From positions 558,001 to 622,000 of the forward strand of contig OZ252006.1 in assembly GCA_965247175.1 (NCBI GenBank): a DNA stretch of 64,000 nucleotides. Reading direction: 5' to 3'. Both the position numbers and the translations under genes were made by a program. The first letter of the stretch is position 1. The number at the start of each line of letters is the position of its first letter. This document shows, in pieces, positions 8,518 through 15,464 of the stretch. The notes beneath the pieces are model-generated. The model was not told the origin of the DNA. It saw only the letters and a program-made list of their open reading frames with translations, and ran no database searches. The DNA comes from JANQMX01 sp965247175 (GTDB lineage Bacteria > Pseudomonadota > Alphaproteobacteria > Kiloniellales > DSM-21159).

Positions 8518-9327
8518 ATGGACGTTTCATCGCTTGACCCGGTATTCGCACTTGCGTGCGACGATGAACTGCCCGACAGCGAATTGGCGCGAGCCTCGTC
8601 TTCTGAAAGAGCTGAGCGTTCTTCACCCTTTTTCAGCGTGCCAGCGAGCACCGAGAGCCTGCTCGACCAGGCCTATCGTCTCCGCTACCAGGTTTACTGC
8701 CTTGAGCGTGGCTTTGAGGATGCGGCGACGAACCCGGACGGGCGTGAGCGTGACGAGTTCGATGACCACTCGGTCCATCGTCTTCTCGTGCATGCTGAAA
8801 CCGGGCTAATTGTTGGCGGGGTGCGCTTGGTCCTGCCGAGGCAGGACCACTTACAGAGTTGCTTTCCGATTCAAGGTGTTTGCCAAGTGGGTCCGCTGCA
8901 GCCGGCTCTTGCCGATGGGCTAAGCGAGACGGCTGAGATATCGCGTTTCTGTGTCAGCAAGGCCTTTCGCAGGCTGCTGCCGAAGGGGCGGGGTGGCGCC
9001 TTGGGTAAGACCTCGCGACTGGATGTGGAGCCGGCGGCCTTCTTGCCTTTGATGACCTTGGAGCTCATGAACGCCGTCATCCAAATGAGCGAGGAGAACG
9101 GCATCAAGCAGCTCTGCGCTGCTATGGAGCCGAGTCTGCTGCGGTTGCTTTCCCGCTTGGGCCTCGAGTTTACGCCGCTTGGCGACGTGGTCTCTTTCCA
9201 CGGGGTGCGCCAACCTTGCTACGCCAACATCGAAGAGCTTTGGGTCTGCTTGAAGGAGCAGAATGAGGATGTTTGGCGCTGGTTGGCCAACCAGGGCGGT
9301 CAAAACGTCCCCAATCCCATCCAGTAG
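8518..9327 (+). CDS. PEP-CTERM/exosortase-associated N-acyltransferase (acyl amino acid synthase type), copy 1
   Basis: 269 residues of the GNAT-like autoinducer-synthase fold. Diagnostic blocks are LDQAYRLRYQVYCLERGFE (about residues 48-66), VGGVRLVLPR, ETAEISRFCVSKAFRR and FHGVRQPCYANIEELW near the C-terminus. Members of this family occur with exosortase systems, and some are known to join a long acyl chain to the amino group of an amino acid. The acyl donor and acceptor here cannot be read from sequence. AGGAGG 5-6 bases before the ATG at 8518 fixes the start. It is first in an operon with an acyl-AMP ligase, a reductase and an FAD oxidase, behind a sigma-54 promoter. A diverged second copy lies at 29024-29845. 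Confidence 0.9.
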   Translation: MDVSSLDPVFALACDDELPDSELARASSSERAERSSPFFSVPASTESLLDQAYRLRYQVYCLERGFEDAATNPDGRERDEFDDHSVHRLLVHAETGLIVGGVRLVLPRQDHLQSCFPIQGVCQVGPLQPALADGLSETAEISRFCVSKAFRRLLPKGRGGALGKTSRLDVEPAAFLPLMTLELMNAVIQMSEENGIKQLCAAMEPSLLRLLSRLGLEFTPLGDVVSFHGVRQPCYANIEELWVCLKEQNEDVWRWLANQGGQNVPNPIQ

Positions 9328-9436
9328 GCAGTTTTTTCCGCCTTGCGGACTTGTTGGCGGGGCGTTTTGCCGGCTTAACTGATGGTTAGGTGCCGAAGCG
9401 CATAGTCCCGTTTACCGAGTTTCCACGGCCTTGGCC

Positions 9437-11233
9437 ATGACCCTGCATTTTGATGCCGTTGGCGATGTTCCCGCGCTTATAGCGGCCAGGGTGGCCATCA
9501 GCCCCGACCAGATCGCCTGTCACTGCCGCGCCTCTACGGGGGCGTGGGAGCATATGACGTGGCGCCAGTACGGCGACGACATCACCCGGGCGGCGCGGGG
9601 CTTTGTCGCTTCGGGCCTACGGCCGGGCGATTGGGTGGCGATACTGGCCGCGCCGAGCTATCGCTGGGAGGTGGCCGAAAAAGCCGCTTTCGCCGCCGGC
9701 GGCGTTGTGACCGGGCTCGATCACCTGGCATCCAAGATGCAGAAGGCCCGCTACATCACCAGACTCGCACCGGCTGTGCTTGTGGTGGGCGATATGTCAG
9801 ATCTGGCCGATCTCGGTGCGGACGTTCTTGCGTCCCTGAAGCGCGTCGTGGTCCTCAATGGAGAGGCGGGGGACGGCAGCATCGCCTGGCCGCAGCTGGT
9901 GGCGGCGGGGACGGAGGATTGTCCCTTGCCGGCTTTGTCTCCGGAGGCAACCGCGACTGTCGTCTTCACCTCCGGTTCTAGCGGTGAGCCGAAAGCCGTT
10001 CCTTACTCGCAAAGACAGTTGGTGTTGGCAGCGAAAGGCATTCTCGACGCTTTCGGTCCAGCCGACGAGCGGGACGTGACGCTTTGTTGGCTGCCACTCA
10101 GCAACCTGTTTCAGCGCGTGATGAACCTCTGCGCAATCGGCGCCGGGGCGCAGATCTTCTTCGCTCCCGATCCACGGCGGGTGATGGAAGAGATCGCGGA
10201 GGTGCGGCCGAGTGTGTTCATTGGTGTACCGCGCTTCTACGAGAAGGTTTCCGAGCGCGCGGAGGCGGCCATCGCCGAACTCGGCGGTGCGCAAAGGGGC
10301 TTGGTGCGCCGGGCCATGGCTGAGGCACAGGCGGGGTTTGTGAAGCGAGCCGAGGGGCAGCGCCTCTCGTCCATCGAGCGGAGCCGGGCGGCGCTTGCCG
10401 ACCGCTTCGTCCTACGCAGCTTGCGCCGAAAGCTCTTCGGCGACCGGATCCGGATGCTGATCACCGGTTCTGCAGCAACGCCACAACCGGTCAAGCGCTT
10501 CTTCACGGGTGTCGGCCTACCCTTGGTCGAGGCTTATGCCATGACCGAGAATATCGTCCCTATGACAGTCAGCCGAAATCTCAATCGCGGACAGGGCTGC
10601 GTTGGGCGGCCGCTCCCCGAAAACGAGATCCGCCTGGACGAGACAGGAGAGATTCTGGTCCGAGGCCCGGGTGTCTTCGCCGGCTACCTGGGAGATGGCG
10701 AAAATGCGCAGCGCTTCACCGAAGAGGGCTTCTTTCGCACCGGCGACGAAGGTCGCTTCGACGAGGCCGGCTATCTCTATCTAACCGGCCGGAAATCGGA
10801 TCTGATCAAGACCTCGACCGGGCGTCGCATTCCGCCGACACCTATCGAGGCTGAGCTGCGGGCGGCGGCTCTGGTGCAGGAAGCCGTTGTTGTCGGCAAT
10901 GGCCGCAAGTGCCTGACCGCGGTTCTGGCGCTGGACCAGGAGGCCGTGAACGGCACCTCTCCGGGAGAACTCCTGAAGCAGCTTTCACGCCATGTGCAGC
11001 AAACCAACCTAGCGCGCGCGAGCTATGAGCGGATCGCTGGCTGTGTCGTGCTGCACGACGGCTTCTCCATCGGCAAGGGCCACCTGACCACCAATCTGAA
11101 ACCCCGGCGCGGACAGATCGAAGAGGCGGTCGCGCGCCCGCTGGAACAGCTTTATCGCGCCATCAATGAAAACGAGCCGGGCGAGGCGGGCGTTCAGCGG
11201 ATCGATGATATTGCCTTCGCGGAGGCATCGTGA
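9437..11233 (+). CDS. AMP-dependent acyl-CoA/acyl ligase
   Basis: 598 residues of the ANL (acyl-adenylating) superfamily. The P-loop motif VVFTSGSSGEPKAV is at about residues 174-187, the A5 motif YAMTEN at about 365-370, and the A7/A8 region reads RTGDEGRFDEAGYLYLTGRKSDLIK. Overall length and motifs fit long-chain fatty acid ligases. It would activate a carboxylic acid as acyl-AMP and pass it to CoA or another thiol. The ATG at 9437 is preferred to the in-frame TTG at 9431. It lies 110 bases after the acyltransferase, and its stop overlaps the next start by 4 bases (GTGA), so coupling with the reductase is likely. In this setting it could supply the acyl donor for the acyltransferase or activate its product for reduction; the sequence does not say which. 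Confidence 0.85.
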   Translation: MTLHFDAVGDVPALIAARVAISPDQIACHCRASTGAWEHMTWRQYGDDITRAARGFVASGLRPGDWVAILAAPSYRWEVAEKAAFAAGGVVTGLDHLASKMQKARYITRLAPAVLVVGDMSDLADLGADVLASLKRVVVLNGEAGDGSIAWPQLVAAGTEDCPLPALSPEATATVVFTSGSSGEPKAVPYSQRQLVLAAKGILDAFGPADERDVTLCWLPLSNLFQRVMNLCAIGAGAQIFFAPDPRRVMEEIAEVRPSVFIGVPRFYEKVSERAEAAIAELGGAQRGLVRRAMAEAQAGFVKRAEGQRLSSIERSRAALADRFVLRSLRRKLFGDRIRMLITGSAATPQPVKRFFTGVGLPLVEAYAMTENIVPMTVSRNLNRGQGCVGRPLPENEIRLDETGEILVRGPGVFAGYLGDGENAQRFTEEGFFRTGDEGRFDEAGYLYLTGRKSDLIKTSTGRRIPPTPIEAELRAAALVQEAVVVGNGRKCLTAVLALDQEAVNGTSPGELLKQLSRHVQQTNLARASYERIAGCVVLHDGFSIGKGHLTTNLKPRRGQIEEAVARPLEQLYRAINENEPGEAGVQRIDDIAFAEAS

Positions 11234-12423
11234 AGCGGGTACTCATCACTGGCGGGACAGGAGTTGTCGGCAGCGCGGTGACGCCGCTGTTCCTCAATGA
11301 GCCCCACTGCGAGGTGCATCTCCTGGTTCGGGCGCGCGACGAGGCGCACCTGGCCGAGCGGAGGGAAGCCCTCCTTTCCTTTTGGGGCCAGGACATCACA
11401 GCGGCGGATGCCAGCGAGCGGCTGCATCTTCACCGCGGCGACGTGAGCCTGCCCAAGCTGGGCCTTCCGGATGATACCTTCACCGGCTTGGCCAAGGGCC
11501 TAACGCACATTGTCCATTCGGCGGCGACCGTCCGTATGGACATGAGCCAGGAGCAGGCCTGGGCCAGCTGCGTGAGCCCGGTCGAACAGATCCTGGCACT
11601 TTTCCAGCAAACGAGAGAGTTTGGCGGCGCGCCGAAGCTCGATGCGGTCAGCACGCTGGGGGTGGCCGGCCGGCTGCGCGGCCTGGTGCCGGAGGCGGCA
11701 ACGCTGCCGCCGCGCGGCTTCCACAACAGCTATGAGTGGGCGAAGTCGGAAGCCGAGTCGATCCTGCTCTCCCGCATAGCCGAGGGTGAGCCGATCACCC
11801 TGCATCGGCCAAGCATGGTGGTTGGCCACAGCCAGAGCGGCAAGGTCATTCACCGGCAGATCTTCTATCACCTCTGCCGGTTCCTGTCGGGCACAGCGAC
11901 CCACGGTTTCACGCCGGACCTCGGCAGCGTGAGCCTCGATCTGGTGCCTTGCGACTATGTCGCCAAGGCCATCCATTGGTCGGCCACGGCAGCAGAGGCG
12001 CAGGGGCGCGTCCTCCATCTCTGCGCTGGCCCGCAAGGTGCCGTGCCGATCATGGCCTTGTCGACCCACGTGCGGGACGCTTACCTGCGCCACGGCCGGC
12101 CGGTGCCGCGGCAGCATCTCTTGCCCTTTGGTTTGTTCGAGACGGTGATCGCCGGCGCTGCGCTCCTGCCGGGGCGGTCGGGACGGCGTTTCTCTGCCTT
12201 GCGGCGTTTCCTGGACTATGCGCATAGCGCGCAGGTCTTCGCCAATGAGGAAAGCCAGGCCCTCCTGGCGCCGGCTATCGGTGCCGCGCCGGGTTATTGG
12301 CAGATTCTCGATGCGCAGCTCGATGCCGCCTTCGAGGAGGAGGAGGCGAAAGACAATGCTCGCGCTGCCGACAGGGTCGCCGCCGGGTCCGCGCCTGTCC
12401 AACCAAAGGGAGTGGTTTCATGA
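11230..12423 (+). CDS. NAD(P)-dependent reductase of the thioester reductase / male-sterility type
   Basis: 397 residues of an extended short-chain dehydrogenase. The nucleotide-binding motif ITGGTGVVGSAV is at residues 6-17, a catalytic-type serine lies near STLGVAG, and the YxxxK motif is in NSYEWAKSE (about 170-178). The N-terminal part resembles the NAD_binding_4 domain that reduces acyl thioesters to aldehydes or alcohols in fatty acyl-CoA reductases. The start is the GTG at 11230, overlapping the ligase stop by 4 bases; its own stop overlaps the FAD-oxidase start by 4 bases (ATGA). A ligase-reductase pair suggests acid to acyl thioester to aldehyde or alcohol, but epimerase or lactone chemistry cannot be excluded. 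The Ala/Val-rich C-terminus is probably disordered. Confidence 0.75.
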   Translation: MKRVLITGGTGVVGSAVTPLFLNEPHCEVHLLVRARDEAHLAERREALLSFWGQDITAADASERLHLHRGDVSLPKLGLPDDTFTGLAKGLTHIVHSAATVRMDMSQEQAWASCVSPVEQILALFQQTREFGGAPKLDAVSTLGVAGRLRGLVPEAATLPPRGFHNSYEWAKSEAESILLSRIAEGEPITLHRPSMVVGHSQSGKVIHRQIFYHLCRFLSGTATHGFTPDLGSVSLDLVPCDYVAKAIHWSATAAEAQGRVLHLCAGPQGAVPIMALSTHVRDAYLRHGRPVPRQHLLPFGLFETVIAGAALLPGRSGRRFSALRRFLDYAHSAQVFANEESQALLAPAIGAAPGYWQILDAQLDAAFEEEEAKDNARAADRVAAGSAPVQPKGVVS

Positions 12424-14099
12424 GCCAGGCTGCGCGGCAGCTTCCCAGTTCACTTGAGCAGGAACTGGTGGCAATTGTCGGCGCGGAGCATGTGCGCTGG
12501 CCAGGCGAGGTTGGGGCGCCGCTCAGCCGGGACACGACACCCAAGGTCGAGGCGGCGCGGGCGCTGGTATTTCCTGGCAGCACCGAAGAAGTTCAGGCCC
12601 TGGTAAAGCTGGCCAACCGTCAGCAGGTGTCGCTTTGGCCCTGCAGTCGGGGGCGTAACTGGGGCTATGGCGGCAACGCGCCGGCCCAAGCTGGTGCCCT
12701 GGTCGTCTCACTCGAGCGCATGAACCGCATCCACATCGTCGATGAGGAGCTCGCCTACGCCGAGATCGAGCCGGGCGTGAGCTACCGCCAGCTCCGGCAA
12801 CACCTTGATGAGAGCGGCTCGTCGCTCTGGACGGACTGTACCGATGGGCCGCCCGAGGGCAGCGTAATCGGCAACGCCCTCGACCGCGGTGTCGGGGAGA
12901 CGCCCTATGGCGATCACTTTGGCCAGCTCTGCGGCCTGGAAGTGGTGTTGCCCGACGCGACGCTGCTCCATAGCGGCGGCGGAGAGCCTGGAAACTGCCG
13001 GACCTGGCATACCCATCGCTGGGGCACTGGCCCACATCTGGACGGACTGTTCAGCCAAGCCAACTTCGGCATCGTGACCAAGGCGGGCATCTGGCTGATG
13101 CCGCGGCCCGAGGCCTTTCAAAGCTACTTCTTCGAACTGTCCGAGGGCGCGTCGCTCTATGAGTTGATCGATGCGATCCGCAGCTTGGCGCTTGCCGGCA
13201 CGGTCCGCACCAACATTCATTTGATCAATGCGGTCGTCACTGCCTCTCTCTTGGCGAAGCACGGCGATATCGCCGCTGGTTCCATGATCGAGGAGCAGGA
13301 GCTTGAGGCCTTCCGTCGTCAGCACGGTATTGCGCCTTGGACCTTCGGTGGCGGCCTCTACGGCTCAAGAGGCGAGGTCGCCGCGCAGCGCCGGGCCCTG
13401 AAGCGCGCCTTGGGGCGGCTCGGGCGTCTGCGTTTCCTGAACGACCGAACGGCCGCTGTGGTGGGCAGCACCGTTCAGCGCCTGGCCGCGATGCCGGAAA
13501 GCTCCGCCCTGCGTCGCCTGGGTGCAGGTGTGCTTAGGCTCGGTAGCGGCAAGTCCTTGGCGATGCTGGAGAGCGTGCCTTACTTCCACGGCATTCAGAA
13601 GGGCATTCCGACGGAGCATTTCGTCCGCCACGCCTATTTCAAACATCCGGGCGAGCGGCCCGAACGCGACGTCAATCCGGCGCGCGACGGCTGCGGCCTC
13701 ATGTGGGTGGCGCCCGTTGCCCCTGCGAGAGGAGAAGACGTCAAGGCCTTGCTCGATCTGACGCGGCCAATCTTCGAACGTTTCGGATTCGAGCATTACG
13801 TCGCTATGATCCTGCAGAACCCGCGGACCATGATCGTGCTGATGTCGATCTTCTTCGACAAGATGCAGGCGGAAGAGGCGGAGAAGGCCCAAGCACTTTA
13901 CGAGGCGCTCTGTGCTGCGACGGGGGAGGCGGGTTATCCGCAGTATCGCACCGGCGTGGCCTATATGGATCGTATCTTGGCGCGGGCGCCGGTCTTCCGC
14001 GGCTTTGCCGAGACGCTCAAGGCGGCGGCCGACCCCAACCTGATCCTGGCGCCCGGACGCTACGGTTTGGGCCGTTCCGGGCCGTTGTCGGGCACCTGA
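12420..14099 (+). CDS. FAD-linked oxidase of the vanillyl-alcohol oxidase / p-cresol methylhydroxylase type
   Basis: 559 residues. The PCMH-type FAD-binding domain covers about residues 40-250, with the pyrophosphate-binding stretch WPCSRGRNWGYGGNAPA (about 74-90), IEPGVSYRQL, and GSVIGNALDRGVGETPYGDHFGQLCGLEVVLPD. The substrate domain follows, ending ILAPGRYG. Family members oxidise benzylic or allylic alcohols and phenols. The start is the ATG at 12420 inside the ATGA overlap with the reductase stop; the frame stays open upstream to 12297 but that part lies inside the reductase gene. As the last gene of the acyltransferase operon it may oxidise an acyl-derived or aromatic amino acid-derived intermediate. 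I looked for the His that often anchors FAD covalently in this family and could not assign it with certainty. Confidence 0.8.
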   Translation: MSQAARQLPSSLEQELVAIVGAEHVRWPGEVGAPLSRDTTPKVEAARALVFPGSTEEVQALVKLANRQQVSLWPCSRGRNWGYGGNAPAQAGALVVSLERMNRIHIVDEELAYAEIEPGVSYRQLRQHLDESGSSLWTDCTDGPPEGSVIGNALDRGVGETPYGDHFGQLCGLEVVLPDATLLHSGGGEPGNCRTWHTHRWGTGPHLDGLFSQANFGIVTKAGIWLMPRPEAFQSYFFELSEGASLYELIDAIRSLALAGTVRTNIHLINAVVTASLLAKHGDIAAGSMIEEQELEAFRRQHGIAPWTFGGGLYGSRGEVAAQRRALKRALGRLGRLRFLNDRTAAVVGSTVQRLAAMPESSALRRLGAGVLRLGSGKSLAMLESVPYFHGIQKGIPTEHFVRHAYFKHPGERPERDVNPARDGCGLMWVAPVAPARGEDVKALLDLTRPIFERFGFEHYVAMILQNPRTMIVLMSIFFDKMQAEEAEKAQALYEALCAATGEAGYPQYRTGVAYMDRILARAPVFRGFAETLKAAADPNLILAPGRYGLGRSGPLSGT

Positions 14100-14200
14100 G
14101 GCTCTCACGCAATTCCTATACCGCTTTGGGACAGTTAAGCGGTCGTCGCTCAAGAACGCGACGGGCAATCCGGCGGCTGTGCCGTGTAGGCCATGCGCAC

Positions 14201-14235
14201 AAAAAGAGACCCTCCGTCCCAGGGGACGGAGGGTC
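14201..14235 (-). terminator. Intrinsic terminator of the PEP-CTERM gene
   Basis: On the minus strand a 12-13 bp GC stem (GACCCTCCGTCCC with its complement) is followed by TC and TTTTT. It lies 65 bases after the PEP-CTERM stop at 14300. The plus strand lacks a T-run, so it serves the minus-strand gene. Confidence 0.85.
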
Positions 14236-14299
14236 GCACATCGCTTAACGGTACTTGCGAAAGAGCCTTTTCTACGAGCCCGTCGCGAGTGTTACTCGA

Positions 14300-15256
14300 T
14301 TAGGCAGTCGCCCGCTGACGACGACGCACCGCCAGGCCGAGGCCCAGGAGACCGAGGCCGAAGATGGCCATGGTGCCCGGCTCCGGCAGCAGGGCCAGAT
14401 CGATCGAGCCGTCTTCCTCAGCGAAGAAGTCGAACTGGTCGAAGTCGGTCGGGTACGGCGTGCCAAGAGCGTCGAAAGCGCCGCCTTCGATGAACTGGTT
14501 CGGTTCACACTCATTGCCGCCCGGAGTACAGATATCGAAGTTGCTGTCCGAGAAAGCGATCAGGAGCGGGTCGCCATTCGCATCGAGCAGCGTGCTGAGG
14601 TCGGTGCCGCTGCCGTCGAACAGCCAGCCGGCGGTGATCGAGGTGGCCTCGAAGACCGCATTGACGTTGCCGTCGAGATCGCTGAGGTCGATGTTGCCGC
14701 CGCCAGCGCCCGGAATTACGGCGAAGGTGGCAATAGCGACGCCATTGTCGGCGCCCGTGCCGGCATTACCGTTGAAGTCCGGAGTATCGTCGACGTAAAG
14801 CGTCAGCGTTCCGCCGGTGTGCGCGAAGTCCACATCGTCACCGAGGACCGAGGTGATCACCTCGTTCAGGGTGAAGGTGAAGGTGACTTCGAAGTCGACG
14901 CCCAGGAAGGTGTTGGTGACACCGTTCGTCGCATTCTGGAAGACTTGGTTGTTGGAGTTCACGAAGCTGGTGATCGCACCAACGCCCACAGCCGTCTGGG
15001 TGTCGCCAACGCTCAGGGTGCCCGAGCCATCCACATCAACGGTCTGGATGCGCGTCGGCGCCGTGAAGGTGGCCTGGTCAACGCCGATCGCCGGGTTGGT
15101 CGGCTCACCAGTGGTCTGCTGACCAACGAAGCCGCCGCCGAAGTTCGACAGATCCAGGATCCAGTCGTTCAGGCTCATCTGGGCCGAAGCCGTACCGGCG
15201 CTGAGCAGCAACACGCTTCCAGCAACCAGAGGCAGGCCCTTCCGCAGAATAAACAT
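14300..15256 (-). CDS. PEP-CTERM sorting-domain protein (exosortase substrate)
   Basis: 318 residues. It has an N-terminal signal peptide (MFILRKGLPLVAGSVLLLSAGTASA-Q). The middle is acidic, Asn/Gly/Asp/Thr-rich and beta-prone, with an EF-like DVDGSGTLSVGD loop. The C-terminus is a full PEP-CTERM signal: LPEPGTMAIFGLGLLGLGLAVRRRQRATA is Pro-Glu-Pro, a short membrane helix and an Arg-rich tail. By analogy with the family it is exported by Sec, cleaved at or near PEP by exosortase A, and released to the surface or matrix. A GGAGGGGAA ribosome site precedes the ATG. The gene stands alone, with a sigma-54 promoter at 15301-15316, dyad elements at 15379-15438 and its own terminator. It is the only PEP-CTERM signal I found in the window. 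The passenger function is unknown. Confidence 0.95.
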   Translation of the reverse strand: MFILRKGLPLVAGSVLLLSAGTASAQMSLNDWILDLSNFGGGFVGQQTTGEPTNPAIGVDQATFTAPTRIQTVDVDGSGTLSVGDTQTAVGVGAITSFVNSNNQVFQNATNGVTNTFLGVDFEVTFTFTLNEVITSVLGDDVDFAHTGGTLTLYVDDTPDFNGNAGTGADNGVAIATFAVIPGAGGGNIDLSDLDGNVNAVFEATSITAGWLFDGSGTDLSTLLDANGDPLLIAFSDSNFDICTPGGNECEPNQFIEGGAFDALGTPYPTDFDQFDFFAEEDGSIDLALLPEPGTMAIFGLGLLGLGLAVRRRQRATA

Positions 15257-15300
15257 TATGTTCCCCTCCCACAGTTTGGGTGTCCTATCTGCCCATTATA

Positions 15301-15316
15301 TGCATGTGCCGTGCCA
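15301..15316 (-). promoter_or_regulatory. Sigma-54 (-24/-12) promoter of the PEP-CTERM gene
   Basis: On the minus strand TGGCACG-GCAC-ATGCA matches TGGCACG-N4-TTGCW at all positions but one. The start of transcription would be near 15290, giving a leader of about 35 bases to the ATG at 15256. This is the best -24/-12 match in the window. PEP-CTERM genes are known to be RpoN- and PrsR-dependent in some bacteria. Confidence 0.85.
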
Positions 15317-15378
15317 ACTATTTATTTCTTTATTTATCAACGAGATAACTATGCAGGCCAGGGGCCAAAAGGGCTGAC

Positions 15379-15438
15379 TGTAAAGCAGGCTTTATAGCTT
15401 TTTTGGTGCTGCGAGCGGATTGTAAAGAATCCTGACAG
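15379..15438. promoter_or_regulatory. Paired upstream activator sites (candidate PrsR boxes) of the PEP-CTERM gene
   Basis: TGTAAAGCAGGCTTTATA (15379-15396) is one base from a perfect TGTAAAG-N4-CTTTACA dyad. TGTAAAGAATCCTGACAG (15421-15438) has a perfect left half and a degenerate right half. The centres are 42 bp apart, as at 8117-8177. They lie 73 and 115 bp upstream of the -24 GG, one helical turn further than in the acyltransferase operon. Confidence 0.6.
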
Positions 15439-15464
15439 TTGGTGCCGCTGCGCGGTGCCGACTG

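Noticed and set aside
14200..14240. Terminator of the acyltransferase operon on the plus strand
   Set aside because: The stem is there but the T-run is only on the minus strand, so it belongs to the PEP-CTERM gene.
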